64,000 nucleotides of DNA from CAG-390 sp045644325 (GCA_045644325.1 JAZRGT010000097.1:1-64000); one strand, 5' to 3'; counted from the first letter of the stretch, positions 52,949-61,845 are shown. The notes: generated from the sequence alone by a model not told the origin. Translations and numbers: made by a program.

Positions 52949-52964
52949 GTCGATATATATCGAC
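52949..52964. promoter_or_regulatory. Palindrome in pfkA leader
   Basis: GTCGATATATATCGAC, a perfect 16-bp palindrome between the -10 and the RBS of pfkA; a possible repressor site. Confidence 0.5.
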
Positions 52965-52984
52965 TTAATATTATTAACCCTTAT

Positions 52985-53013
52985 ATTGTAATATATTATT
53001 TCCCGAAAATCAA
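52985..53013 (-). promoter_or_regulatory. Promoter of pfkA
   Basis: Minus strand: TTGATT (53013-53008), 17-bp spacer, TACAAT (52990-52985). Confidence 0.72.
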
Positions 53014-53033
53014 GAGGTATTTTGTTATTTTTG

Positions 53034-54296
53034 TTAATTTTTGTCGAAAGTGCAGAATTTTAATGCCAAAGACATAGCGTTTGTCGCCGCGCAGATGCGG
53101 ATAAACTCGCGCGAACGCTTCGGCGAGAGATTGAGAAGCTTGACCTGCTCGCCCTCCTCGGTCGATACGGCAATATAGACCGTGCCAACCGGCTTTTCGG
53201 AAGTACCGCCGCCGGGACCCGCGATACCCGTTGTTGCTATTCCGACGTCCGCACCGAGTGCGATACGCACTCCTCTTGCCATCTCGCGAGCCGTCTGCTC
53301 GGAAACCGCGCCAAAGGCTTCAAGCGTTTCGTGCTTCACTCCGATCAGCTTTTCCTTCGCCTCGTTCGCGTAAGTCACACAGCCGCCGAGGAAAACGTCC
53401 GAGCATCCGGCAAGATCGGTGATGCGTTTTGCTATCAGACCGCCCGTGCACGACTCGGCGCAAGCAAGGGTCATCCCCCTCTCGCGCAGATGCATCACGA
53501 GCGCGTTTTCCATACTGTCAACGTCGATGCCGTAAATATAGTCGCCGACCTCGGTCTTTCTTATCTGCTCGATCTGACGGTCACACATTTCGGATGCCGT
53601 CGCCTCGTCCTTCGCTCTCGCGCTGACGCGAACGCGGCACTCGCCGTTGCCCGCGTAGGGCGCGACGGTGGGATTTTCAAGCTCCTCCATCATATATCGG
53701 AGCTTTTCCTCAACCGCAGATTCACCCATACCGAGGATGTAGATATTTTTTGAAACAATAACGGAATTCGATCTTTCGAAAAGGTAAGGCTCTACCCTCT
53801 CGCGCCACATCGGCTCAAGCTCAATGGGCGGGCCGGGGAGCATTATGGCAGTCTTGTCGCCCTGCTCGATAACAAATCCGGGCGCAGTTCCCCAATTATT
53901 CTGAAGCACGCGCGCACCGCGCGGTGCCATCGCCTGCTTTTCGTTATTCTTGGTCATATTTCTGCCCATCGAGGAGAAATACTCCATCATTCGGTCGAGC
54001 GCCTCTTGATTCAGCTCAAGCTCGAGCCCGAAATACTCTGCGACCATTTCCTTGGTTATATCGTCGCAGGTCGGGCCGAGACCGCCCGAGAGGATGAGGC
54101 AATCCGAGCGCGAAAAAGACTCGGCAATAGCCTGCCGCATCCGCTCCGGGTTATCCCCCACAACGGCTTGACGGTAGACGGGAATGCCCAAAGCCGCGAG
54201 TCTCCTCGAAATATACGAGGCGTTGGTGTTGATTATGTCGCCGAGCAAAAGCTCTGTGCCGACACATAAAATTTCTGCGCTTCTGACATCTTTCAT
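53034..54296 (-). CDS. cinA: CinA: competence/damage-inducible protein with NMN deamidase domain
   Basis: 420 aa, normal two-domain CinA. The N-terminal MoCF/COG1058 domain (GTELLLGDIINTN near 13, SGGLGPTCDD near 75, MLPGPP near 157) acts in NAD repair (ADP-ribose hydrolysis). The C-terminal domain (AESCTGGL near 283, ATTGIAGPGG near 364) is a nicotinamide-nucleotide amidase. No recA follows here, unlike in many Firmicutes. Confidence 0.94.
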   Translation of the reverse strand: MKDVRSAEILCVGTELLLGDIINTNASYISRRLAALGIPVYRQAVVGDNPERMRQAIAESFSRSDCLILSGGLGPTCDDITKEMVAEYFGLELELNQEALDRMMEYFSSMGRNMTKNNEKQAMAPRGARVLQNNWGTAPGFVIEQGDKTAIMLPGPPIELEPMWRERVEPYLFERSNSVIVSKNIYILGMGESAVEEKLRYMMEELENPTVAPYAGNGECRVRVSARAKDEATASEMCDRQIEQIRKTEVGDYIYGIDVDSMENALVMHLRERGMTLACAESCTGGLIAKRITDLAGCSDVFLGGCVTYANEAKEKLIGVKHETLEAFGAVSEQTAREMARGVRIALGADVGIATTGIAGPGGGTSEKPVGTVYIAVSTEEGEQVKLLNLSPKRSREFIRICAATNAMSLALKFCTFDKN

Positions 54297-54338
54297 TGCC
54301 GAGTCTTCCTTTGTTATTTAGTTATTAATTAATTTGAT

Positions 54339-54359
54339 TGTAAAACGCAGTTTTACAAT
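54339..54359 (-). terminator. Palindrome after mscS (family B core)
   Basis: TTGTAAAAC-GCA-GTTTTACAA, the same core that starts the family B repeats, 9 bases beyond the MscS stop. Confidence 0.7.
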
Positions 54360-54367
54360 TGGCCATT

Positions 54368-55174
54368 TTATTTGTTGAGAATAGTAACGTCCATGTGGGG
54401 ATACGCGCAGGATACGCCCTCTGCCTCGAGTGCCTTGCGGATCTCGGTGGTAAGGTCGAACTTAACGCCCCAATAGTTGCCCGCTTCTGCCCAAACGCGA
54501 ACGGTAACGATAACGGCGGAATCGCCGAGGCTGGTAACGCGTGCGAAAACGTCCTTGTCTGTCTTAACGAGTGCGTGAGCGGCAGCAACGCGCTTTGCGA
54601 TCTCGCAAGCCTTCTCGGAATCGGATTCGTAAGTAATGCCGAAATCCATATCAACACGGCGAAGATCCTCGCGTGAGTAGTTGATAACGGTATTGTTCAT
54701 CATAGTGCCGTTGGGGATGGTCACGTGCTTGTTGTCACCCGTGATAAGGAGGGTGTAGAAGATACCGATCTCGCGAACCGTACCCGAAACGCCTGAGGTC
54801 TCGATAAACTCGCCTACGCCGAAGGGACGGAAAAGGAGGAGCATAATGCCGCCTGCGAGGTTCGAGAGCGAGCCCTGCATAGCAAGACCGATAGCAACGC
54901 CGCAGGATGCGATAGCCGCGATAACGCTCGCCATCGGAACACCGAGGATAGCGACAATGCAAACGATGAGGATCACCCACAGACCGATAGAAACGAACGA
55001 ATTGAGGAAGGACTTAACGGTCGCATCCATCTTATCAAATTTCTTGCCGTTGGGGAAGATCTTAAGAATGAGCTTGATGATGAGAGAGCCGATGATCCAG
55101 ACGAGGATAGCACCGAGGAGCTTGAGACCGACGTTCTGCGCGACGCCGATGAGCCAGGTGAGGAAGTTTTGCAT
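54368..55174 (-). CDS. MscS-family mechanosensitive channel
   Basis: 268 aa. Three hydrophobic segments precede the pore-lining Gly/Ala-rich helix (IAASCGVAIGLAMQGSLSNLAGG near 85-107), the conserved FRPFGVGEFIE motif and the PNGTMMNNTVINYS beta domain. Opens on membrane tension to release osmolytes. Has its own minus-strand promoter and is followed by the palindromic terminator. Confidence 0.92.
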   Translation of the reverse strand: MQNFLTWLIGVAQNVGLKLLGAILVWIIGSLIIKLILKIFPNGKKFDKMDATVKSFLNSFVSIGLWVILIVCIVAILGVPMASVIAAIASCGVAIGLAMQGSLSNLAGGIMLLLFRPFGVGEFIETSGVSGTVREIGIFYTLLITGDNKHVTIPNGTMMNNTVINYSREDLRRVDMDFGITYESDSEKACEIAKRVAAAHALVKTDKDVFARVTSLGDSAVIVTVRVWAEAGNYWGVKFDLTTEIRKALEAEGVSCAYPHMDVTILNK

Positions 55175-55209
55175 AAAATTATGTTCCTTTCAGATATTTT
55201 GATGCAATT

Positions 55210-55238
55210 ATTATAGCACAAGCCACAAGAAAAGTAAA
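55210..55238 (-). promoter_or_regulatory. Promoter of mscS-like gene
   Basis: Minus strand: TTTACT (55238-55233), 17-bp spacer, TATAAT (55215-55210). Confidence 0.7.
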
Positions 55239-55268
55239 GCCGATTTGTCAAAAAAATGCTGAATTGCG

Positions 55269-55297
55269 TTGATTTTTATGCATTTTCGATGTATAAT
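55269..55297 (+). promoter_or_regulatory. Promoter of radical SAM gene
   Basis: TTGATT (55269-55274), 17-bp spacer, TATAAT (55292-55297). Confidence 0.72.
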
Positions 55298-55314
55298 ATT
55301 CCCGAGGTGAAACA

Positions 55315-56220
55315 ATGGAACTTACATATAAAAGCTGCAATATCTGCCCGCGCGAATGCGGAGTTGACCGCGAAAGCACGCTCGGTATCTGCCGTTCGGG
55401 TAACAAGGTAAAAATTTCGCGCGTATCGCGCCATCTTTACGAGGAGCCCGCCATCTGCGGCAAGCGCGGCGCGGGAACCGTTTTCTATTCGGGATGCAAT
55501 CTCGGATGTGTTTTCTGTCAGAATTCGATCATAAGTCGCCAAAGCATCGGTAAGGAATTCGATGAAAAAGAGCTTGCGGAGCTTTTTCTGACGGTAGCCG
55601 CGAGCGGCGTTTCCACGCTCGATCTCGTCACGCCGACACATTTTACGCCAACCGTTGCGGCGGCTCTTTCGGCAGTCAAGGACAAGCTCAGCATCCCCGT
55701 TGTCTGGAATTCGGGAGGATACGAAAGTGTAGAGTCACTTGAATTGCTCAGAGGTCTTGTTGATATCTATCTGCCCGATTTCAAATATTATTCGCCCGAG
55801 ATCGCGACAAAATACTCCCGCGCCGCAGATTACCGCGAGCGCGCCGAGGAAGCACTCCTCTTTATGTATGATATGCTCGGTGGGGCAGAGTTTGACAGTG
55901 ACGGAATGATGACGCGGGGCATCATCGTGCGTCATCTTGTCCTGCCGGGGCAAAGAAAGGATTCGATCGCCTGCCTGCGCCGACTCGCGGAGATACTGCC
56001 CGTAGGTGATATCCGCCTGAGTCTTATGAGCCAATACACCCCCGATTTTTATAAGGGCGAGGATAAAAATCTCCTCCGCCGCCTGACCACTTTCGAATAC
56101 GAAAGCGTTCGCGCCGAAGCTCTTCGCCTCGGCTTCGACGGCTATATGCAAGCCCCCTCGTCGGCATCAGCCGAATACACGCCCGAATTTTCGGATACTT
56201 TTTCTCTTGATTTGTCTTGA
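55315..56220 (+). CDS. Radical SAM protein, PflA-related
   Basis: 301 aa. An N-terminal Cys cluster (CNICPRECGVDR ... GICRSG, residues about 8-28) is followed by the radical SAM motif SGCNLGCVFCQN with Cys at about 60, 64 and 67. It resembles the PflA-like branch whose members occur next to AmmeMemoRadiSam proteins; the target is unknown. GAGGTG precedes the ATG. It is transcribed divergently from mscS. The promoter of the following NPP-type gene overlaps its stop codon. Confidence 0.85.
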   Translation: MELTYKSCNICPRECGVDRESTLGICRSGNKVKISRVSRHLYEEPAICGKRGAGTVFYSGCNLGCVFCQNSIISRQSIGKEFDEKELAELFLTVAASGVSTLDLVTPTHFTPTVAAALSAVKDKLSIPVVWNSGGYESVESLELLRGLVDIYLPDFKYYSPEIATKYSRAADYRERAEEALLFMYDMLGGAEFDSDGMMTRGIIVRHLVLPGQRKDSIACLRRLAEILPVGDIRLSLMSQYTPDFYKGEDKNLLRRLTTFEYESVRAEALRLGFDGYMQAPSSASAEYTPEFSDTFSLDLS

Positions 56221-56245
56221 CAAACCTTGAATAATATATTATAAT
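56217..56245 (+). promoter_or_regulatory. Promoter of NPP-type gene
   Basis: TTGACA (56217-56222, overlapping the previous TGA), 17-bp spacer, TATAAT (56240-56245). Confidence 0.82.
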
Positions 56246-56286
56246 TACTGAAGTATTAATTTTTCCGATAAACGGAGGTAAATTTT

Positions 56287-57588
56287 ATGTCACAAAGCAG
56301 AGTAATCGTTTTCTCCTGCGATGCTATGGTCTATGAGGATATCAAATATCTTCTGAAGACCAGCCCTCGCTTCGCGGAGCTTTTCGGTAAGGGTTCGATG
56401 GTCAAGCGCACCCGCACCATCTATCCCTCGGTAACCTACCCCTGCCACACCTCGATGTCCACGGGTTGCTACCCCAATAAACACGGTGTTACCAATAATA
56501 ACATCTTCATGCCCGGCGTAACCAAGAACGTTCCCTGGACCTGGTTTGCCGATAACATCAAGTGCCCCGATATCTTCACCGCCGCAAAGAAGGCAGGACT
56601 CACCACAGCTTGCGTTTTCTGGCCCGTAACCGCAGGTCACGAATACATAGACTATAACTTCCCCGAGTACTGGCCCCAGTCCCCCGAGGACACCAAGGAG
56701 GAAGCCTTCCTCCGCGCGGGAACCACTCCCGAGCTCTACCGCGAGTGCATCGCGCCCCACATCGAAAAGGTTAAGATCAGAACGCACCCCGACACCGACG
56801 AGCTTCTCGTTCGCGTAACCTGCGATATGATCGAAAAATACAAGCCACATCTTCTCCTTCTCCACACCGGCGACGTTGACAGCTACCGCCACGGTACCGG
56901 TCTCTTCACCGAGAAGGTAACAAGCGGTGTAATCGACACCGAGCGCTGGTTCTTCGAGATCATCGAGGCAACCAAGCGCGCAGGCACCTTCGAGGAAACC
57001 AACTTCTTCCTCATCTCCGACCACGGTCAGCTCGAGATCGTTCGTAACCTCAAGCCCAACGTCGTTTTCGCCGACAACGGTCTTATCGAAATGAACGAGG
57101 ACGGAAGTCTCAAGTCCTGGAAGGCATACTGCCACTCCACAGGTCTTTCCGCGCAGATCAGACTTGCCGATCCCACCGACAAGGAAACCTGGCAGAAGAC
57201 CTACGACCTCCTCAAGTGGATGCGCGACGAGGGCATTTACGGCATCAGCGAGGTCTATACCACCGAGGAGATCAACGAGAAGGAACACCTTTCGGGCGAA
57301 TTCTCCTTCGTTATCGAGTCGGACGGCTACACCTCCTTCGCAGAGGACTGGAAGCGTCCTATGGTAAAACAGCTTGACCTTTCCGACTACCGTTACGGCA
57401 AGGCAACCCACGGTCACAATCCCGACAAGGGCCCCCAGCCCATCTTCTTCGGCTTTGGCAAGGACATCAAGGAAGGCGTTCTCATCGAGCGCAGACCCAC
57501 CGTTGACGAAGCACCCACTTATGCAAAGATCCTCGGCGTAGAGATGCCCGGCATAGACGGCACTCCCATCGAGGAAATGCTCAAGTAA
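56287..57588 (+). CDS. Alkaline phosphatase superfamily (NPP-type) phosphodiesterase
   Basis: 433 aa, no signal peptide. The metal-binding Asp is in FSCDAM near residue 11 and the catalytic Thr in YPSVTYPCHTSM near 47. Further metal sites are in LHTGDVDSYRHG, ISDHGQLE and ATHGHNP. Members hydrolyse phosphodiester or pyrophosphate bonds of nucleotides or lipids; substrate unknown. GGAGG precedes the ATG. High use of preferred codons suggests strong expression. Confidence 0.9.
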   Translation: MSQSRVIVFSCDAMVYEDIKYLLKTSPRFAELFGKGSMVKRTRTIYPSVTYPCHTSMSTGCYPNKHGVTNNNIFMPGVTKNVPWTWFADNIKCPDIFTAAKKAGLTTACVFWPVTAGHEYIDYNFPEYWPQSPEDTKEEAFLRAGTTPELYRECIAPHIEKVKIRTHPDTDELLVRVTCDMIEKYKPHLLLLHTGDVDSYRHGTGLFTEKVTSGVIDTERWFFEIIEATKRAGTFEETNFFLISDHGQLEIVRNLKPNVVFADNGLIEMNEDGSLKSWKAYCHSTGLSAQIRLADPTDKETWQKTYDLLKWMRDEGIYGISEVYTTEEINEKEHLSGEFSFVIESDGYTSFAEDWKRPMVKQLDLSDYRYGKATHGHNPDKGPQPIFFGFGKDIKEGVLIERRPTVDEAPTYAKILGVEMPGIDGTPIEEMLK

Positions 57589-57589
57589 G

Positions 57590-57745
57590 CACTTGTAAAA
57601 CTGCGTTTTACAAGTGAAACGCGCGCTTATCGCCGCACGCAAAAATTTTCAATTTTTGCTACTCCCCTCGGCGCGCAGACTCGCTTAGCTCGTCTTAAAG
57701 GTGTTTTTTCGCCGGCAAAGCCGTCAAAAAAACGAATTTTATTAT
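57590..57745 (+). repeat. Family B 3'-end palindromic repeat (copy B2)
   Basis: Begins 2 bases after the NPP-type stop with CACTTGTAAAA / TTTTACAAGTG, then AACGCGCGCTTATCGCCG, an AAAAATTTT-type hairpin, CCCCTCGGCGCGC and GGTGTTTTTTCG. Aligns with 28651-28805. Confidence 0.82.
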
Positions 57746-57785
57746 AATTATAATTATAAACATTTTAACTTTGGAGGAAATAAAA

Positions 57786-58715
57786 ATGCTTAAAATAGGC
57801 GTACAGACAGGCGGTTGGTACGATCACGACAACGCCCTCGCATCTTTTGAATACATCAAGTCCTGCGGCTTTGAAGCCGTTGACTACAACATCGACATCT
57901 ATATGAGACCCGATCCTATGGCAAAGGACGGAGTTATCACTCCCACTCTCTTTGATAAGCCTATCGAGGAGATCCTTGAATGGGTTAAGCCCCTCAAGGA
58001 CGCAAGCGAGGCAACCGGTGTTGAAGTATCGCAGATGCACGCTCCCTTCCCGTGCTGGTATCCCGGCAAGGACGAGCTCAACGCGCATATCATTATGGCG
58101 CTTGACAAGTGCTTCGCGGTTGCGGAATACATCAACTGCCCCGCAGTTGTAGTTCATCCCACCATCCTTTCCGAAAGAGATGCCGAATGGGAGGAAAACC
58201 TCAAATTCTACCGCAGCCTCATCCCCTACATCAAGAAGTACAAGGGCGTTAAGATCTGCACCGAAAATATCTTCGGCAAATACGGCTCGCACTTCGTCGA
58301 GGCAAGACTTTCGAATCCCTACGATGCCGCAAGAATGATCGACACTCTCAACGAGGAAGCAGGCGGCGATTACTTCGGCTTCTGCTTCGACATCGGACAC
58401 GCAAATCTCTGCCACCTTGATCTTAAGAATTATATGAAGATCATGGGTAAGCGCCTGACCATCTTCCACATCCACGACAACAACGCGCACGACGACCTCC
58501 ATATGATCCCCTACTCCTACCTCACCAGCGGCAAGTTCCACGTTTGCGATTGGGCTCGCTTCGTCGAGGGCATCAAGGAGATCGGCTTCGAGGGCACCCT
58601 CGCATTCGAGACCTTCCGTATCTTCTCGGCTTATCCTAAGCCTGCGCATACCTCCGCGCTCAAGCTTATTTCGGATATCGGACACTATTGGGTTGATCAG
58701 ATCGAAAGCAAATAA
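57786..58715 (+). CDS. Sugar phosphate isomerase/epimerase-like TIM barrel
   Basis: 309 aa. An AP endonuclease 2-type TIM barrel: MLKIGVQTGGWYDHDN at the start, QMHAPFP near 88, VVHPTIL near 123, the metal Glu in ICTENIFGKYG, FDIGHANL near 203, HIHDNN near 230 and a final Glu in LAFETFR. Such proteins isomerise or epimerise sugars or cyclitols. TGGAGG (57772-57777) sets the start at ATG 57786. It lies upstream of a carbohydrate-type binding lipoprotein, which fits a sugar role. Confidence 0.88.
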   Translation: MLKIGVQTGGWYDHDNALASFEYIKSCGFEAVDYNIDIYMRPDPMAKDGVITPTLFDKPIEEILEWVKPLKDASEATGVEVSQMHAPFPCWYPGKDELNAHIIMALDKCFAVAEYINCPAVVVHPTILSERDAEWEENLKFYRSLIPYIKKYKGVKICTENIFGKYGSHFVEARLSNPYDAARMIDTLNEEAGGDYFGFCFDIGHANLCHLDLKNYMKIMGKRLTIFHIHDNNAHDDLHMIPYSYLTSGKFHVCDWARFVEGIKEIGFEGTLAFETFRIFSAYPKPAHTSALKLISDIGHYWVDQIESK

Positions 58716-58718
58716 TTT

Positions 58719-58748
58719 TTCGGCGGTTTTCCAAGGAAAGCCGCCGAA
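58719..58748 (+). terminator. Rho-independent terminator
   Basis: TTCGGCGG and CCGCCGAA arms, extended by TTTTCC/GGAAA, then ATTTTTG. Confidence 0.85.
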
Positions 58749-58774
58749 TTTTTGCTGAAATTCGAGAAAAAAGA

Positions 58775-58803
58775 TTGACAAAAGGAAAAATTTATTATAT
58801 AAT
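58775..58803 (+). promoter_or_regulatory. Promoter of solute-binding lipoprotein
   Basis: TTGACA (58775-58780), 17-bp spacer, TATAAT (58798-58803). Confidence 0.82.
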
Positions 58804-58849
58804 ATATTTATCTCTATTAAAAATAGAAAAATACATTTGGAGGAATCCC

Positions 58850-60346
58850 ATGAAACACATTTCCCGCATCCTTGTTGCGATCCTCATCATCGCAATGATG
58901 CTCCCCACCGTGCTCTCTTGCGCCGAGACTAACGGTCCCGACGTGACCACTGAGGCGGCTAACACCGAGGCTCCCGCTCTCGATGTCACCACCGAGGCAG
59001 AAGAGACTATGTTCGCTCTCTCCGACATTCCCGCAGATCTTAAATTCGACGGCGAGACCATCAAGTTCCTTTACTGGAGCGATGTTGAGAACCCCGAGTT
59101 CTTCGTTGAAGACCAGAACGGCGAGGCTGTAAACGACGCTATCTGGAGCCGTAACGCAAAGGTTGAGGAGCAGTTCGGCGTTACCCTCGAGTTCACCGGC
59201 ACTCTCGGTAACTTCAACAACCAGTCCGCTTTCGTTAACCAGGCTGTAAACAGCACTCAGGCAGGCGCTGACGCTCACGACTTCTTCTGTGGCTACTCGA
59301 TGTCCGGCGCAACCCTTATGTGCCAGGGTATCGCACAGGACCTCACCCAGTATCCCATCGTAGAATTCGACAAGCCCTGGTGGCCTGCTTCCCTTATCGG
59401 CAAGGCAACCATCAAGGACGGCATTTATTTCGCATCCGGTGATATCTCCACAAACTTCCTTTACATGATGTACCTCTGCGTATTCAATAAGGACCTCTTC
59501 ACCGATATCACCCAGCTCGAATCCAAGTCCCTCTACGAGGCAGTAGACAACGGCGAATGGACTCTCGATAAGTTCATCGAACTCGCAAGCGGTGTTTACG
59601 TTGACCAGAACGGCGACGCTACTCCCAACCAGGGCGACCGTTTCGGTTTTGTTACCAGCAATATCCACTTCGACTCCTTCTACACCGCAGCTAATCTCTT
59701 CACCGTAATTCCTGCAGAAGACGGAACCGTCAAGCTTTCCGACGACCTCTTCTCTGAGAAGACTCAGAACCTTCTCACCAAGCTGTGCCCCTTCCTTCAT
59801 GACTCGGGTGACTGCTTCCTTAGCGCTGACCAGGATATCTTTGCAGCAGGCGAGGCTCTCTTCGACATCAACCGTGCACAGATCACCAACAAGAAGCTGA
59901 CCGCTACCTCCTTCTCCTACGGTATCCTTCCCGTTCCGAAGTACGATGCTGAGCAGGAAGAATATTACACCTGCATGGCATTCCCCTTCACCACCTACGT
60001 GCTCTCCACCGCTTCCACTCATCCCGAGGCAGCAGCTGCTACCCTCGAGCTTATGGCATACCAGAGCTACCTCCAGATCACTCCCGCACTCTTCGAGGAA
60101 GCTATGAAGCTCAGATACGCTGACCAGAGTGACGACTCCTTCATGTTCGACCTCATCCGTGAGACCGTTGTCATCGACCTTGGCAGACTTCTCACCAACC
60201 GTCTTGATAACCTCTCCTACAGCCTCTTCCGTAGCGCAATGAACAACAACCAGGCAGGCTCTTGGGGTTCTCTCGAAAAGGCTAACTCCAAGCTCTTCAA
60301 CAGAAAGCTCACCGATATCAATAAGGCTATCGAACAGCTCGGTTAA
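58850..60346 (+). CDS. Extracellular solute-binding lipoprotein (family 1-like), orphan
   Basis: 498 aa. Lipobox VLSC (lipid Cys near 25), a Thr/Glu-rich spacer to about 60, then a two-lobe binding fold with IKFLYWSDVENPEF, WSRNAKVEEQFGV and the domain-2 YTAANLF region. Resembles carbohydrate-type binding proteins. No permease or ATPase gene is adjacent, so it must use a distant or shared transporter, or act as a sensor. TGGAGGA precedes ATG 58850. Codon use suggests high expression. Confidence 0.85.
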   Translation: MKHISRILVAILIIAMMLPTVLSCAETNGPDVTTEAANTEAPALDVTTEAEETMFALSDIPADLKFDGETIKFLYWSDVENPEFFVEDQNGEAVNDAIWSRNAKVEEQFGVTLEFTGTLGNFNNQSAFVNQAVNSTQAGADAHDFFCGYSMSGATLMCQGIAQDLTQYPIVEFDKPWWPASLIGKATIKDGIYFASGDISTNFLYMMYLCVFNKDLFTDITQLESKSLYEAVDNGEWTLDKFIELASGVYVDQNGDATPNQGDRFGFVTSNIHFDSFYTAANLFTVIPAEDGTVKLSDDLFSEKTQNLLTKLCPFLHDSGDCFLSADQDIFAAGEALFDINRAQITNKKLTATSFSYGILPVPKYDAEQEEYYTCMAFPFTTYVLSTASTHPEAAAATLELMAYQSYLQITPALFEEAMKLRYADQSDDSFMFDLIRETVVIDLGRLLTNRLDNLSYSLFRSAMNNNQAGSWGSLEKANSKLFNRKLTDINKAIEQLG

Positions 60347-60362
60347 TAGCATTTTACTTAAC

Positions 60363-60392
60363 AAAAAGCAGACCTTCGGGTCTGCTTTTTAA
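60363..60392 (+). terminator. Rho-independent terminator
   Basis: AAAAAGCAGACC-TTCG-GGTCTGCTTTTT. Confidence 0.9.
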
Positions 60393-60410
60393 GTTATTTT
60401 GCAAAAAGGA

Positions 60411-60439
60411 TTGACAAACGCTTCATTTTAGTTTATAAT
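60411..60439 (+). promoter_or_regulatory. Promoter of tyrS
   Basis: TTGACA (60411-60416), 17-bp spacer, TATAAT (60434-60439). The remaining leader is about 40 bases, too short for a T-box. Confidence 0.82.
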
Positions 60440-60483
60440 AATTAGGTATATCAAAATCTAATTTTCGCAAAGGATAAAGAAAA

Positions 60484-61704
60484 ATGACACTTTATGAAGA
60501 ACTTATCGCGCGCGGTCTTGTAGCTCAGGTTACCGACGAGGCGCACATCAGCGATATGATCAACAACGGTAAGGCGACCTTCTACATCGGCTTCGACCCT
60601 ACCGCAGACTCCCTCCACGTAGGTCACTTTATGGCTCTCTGTCTTATGAAGAGACTCCAGATGGCAGGCAACAAGCCCGTCGTTCTCATCGGCGGCGGTA
60701 CCGCAATGATCGGTGACCCCTCGGGCAGAACCGATATGCGTTCCATGATGACCCGCGAAACCATTCAGCACAACTGCGATTGCTTCAAAAAGCAGATGGA
60801 GAGATTCATCGAGTTCGGCGAGGGCAAGGCTATTATGGTCAACAACGCAGATTGGCTTCTTGACCTCAACTACGTTGAAGTCCTCCGCGAGGTCGGCGCT
60901 TGCTTCTCGGTCAACAATATGCTCAGAGCCGAGTGCTACAAGCAGAGAATGGAAAAGGGACTCTCCTTCCTTGAATTCAACTATATGATTATGCAGTCCT
61001 ACGACTTCTACTATCTCTACCAGAAGTACGGCTGTAATATGCAGTTCGGCGGCAACGATCAGTGGTCGAATATGCTTGGCGGCACAGAGCTTATCAGACG
61101 TAAGCTCGGCAAGGACGCACACGCAATGACCATCACCCTTCTCCTCAACTCCGAGGGCAAGAAGATGGGTAAGACCGCTTCGGGCGCAGTTTGGCTCGAT
61201 CCCGCGAAGACCACTCCCTACGATTTCTATCAGTATTGGAGAAACGTTGAGGACGCTGACGTTCTCAAGTGCATCCGTATGCTCACCTTCCTCCCCATGG
61301 AGCAGATCGAGGCTATGGACAGCTGGGAAGGCAGCCAGCTCAACACCGCAAAAGAGATCCTCGCATACGAGCTCACCAAGCTTGTACACGGCGAAGAGGA
61401 AGCAAACAAGGCTCAGGCAAGCGCGAAGGCACTCTTCGGCGCAGGCGCAGATGCTGATATCCCCACCGCAGAACTTGCAGAATCCGATCTTATCGACGGT
61501 GCGATCGACATTCTCTCGATCCTCCTCAAGGCGGGACTCGTTCCCTCCAAGTCCGAGGCACGCCGTGCAGTTGAGCAGGGCGGCGTAACCGTTGAGGGCG
61601 AGAAGGTTACCGATATTAAGGCTACCTACACCGCAGAAACTCTTAAGGGCGGCATCGTTGTCCGCAGAGGCAAGAAGGCGTTTAAGAAGGTAGTTCTGAA
61701 CTAA
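60484..61704 (+). CDS. tyrS: Tyrosyl-tRNA synthetase
   Basis: 406 aa. The HIGH motif is HVGH in FDPTADSLHVGHFMAL near residues 36-51, the second motif is KMGKTASG near 229, and a C-terminal S4 RNA-binding domain (about 340-400, LVPSKSEARRAVEQGGV) is present. It charges tRNA-Tyr. AAAGGATAAAG precedes the ATG. Monocistronic with its own promoter and terminator. Confidence 0.96.
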   Translation: MTLYEELIARGLVAQVTDEAHISDMINNGKATFYIGFDPTADSLHVGHFMALCLMKRLQMAGNKPVVLIGGGTAMIGDPSGRTDMRSMMTRETIQHNCDCFKKQMERFIEFGEGKAIMVNNADWLLDLNYVEVLREVGACFSVNNMLRAECYKQRMEKGLSFLEFNYMIMQSYDFYYLYQKYGCNMQFGGNDQWSNMLGGTELIRRKLGKDAHAMTITLLLNSEGKKMGKTASGAVWLDPAKTTPYDFYQYWRNVEDADVLKCIRMLTFLPMEQIEAMDSWEGSQLNTAKEILAYELTKLVHGEEEANKAQASAKALFGAGADADIPTAELAESDLIDGAIDILSILLKAGLVPSKSEARRAVEQGGVTVEGEKVTDIKATYTAETLKGGIVVRRGKKAFKKVVLN

Positions 61705-61711
61705 ATAAGAT

Positions 61712-61747
61712 AAAGCACGGCAGTTTTTACGATTGCCGTGCTTTTTT
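61712..61747 (+). terminator. Terminator of tyrS
   Basis: AAAGCACGGCA and TGCCGTGCTTTTTT around about 10 bases. Confidence 0.88.
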
Positions 61748-61815
61748 AGGGCAGAGGTAAGAGGGCAGAGGGCAGAGGTATGGTGAATTTTCTCGCGGAG
61801 CTCGAAAATTTACGA
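61746..61815 (+). repeat. Family C 3'-end repeat (tyrS)
   Basis: TAGGGCAGAGGTAAGAGG with a tandem GGGCAGAG, then AATTTTCTCG-CGAAAATTT. Related to 35694-35747. Confidence 0.6.
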
Positions 61816-61845
61816 TTTTAGTTAAAACTAAAGACAACAGTAGCG

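Noticed and set aside
56290..60364. Long minus-strand open frames (450 and 515 codons) opposite the NPP-type and binding-protein genes
   Set aside because: Caused by strong codon bias of highly expressed plus-strand genes; promoters, RBSs and family motifs are on the plus strand.
60440..60483. T-box leader upstream of tyrS (and trpS at 28806-28853)
   Set aside because: The leaders are about 40-50 bases with no stem I or T-box sequence; the tyrS terminator-like hairpin upstream belongs to the previous gene.
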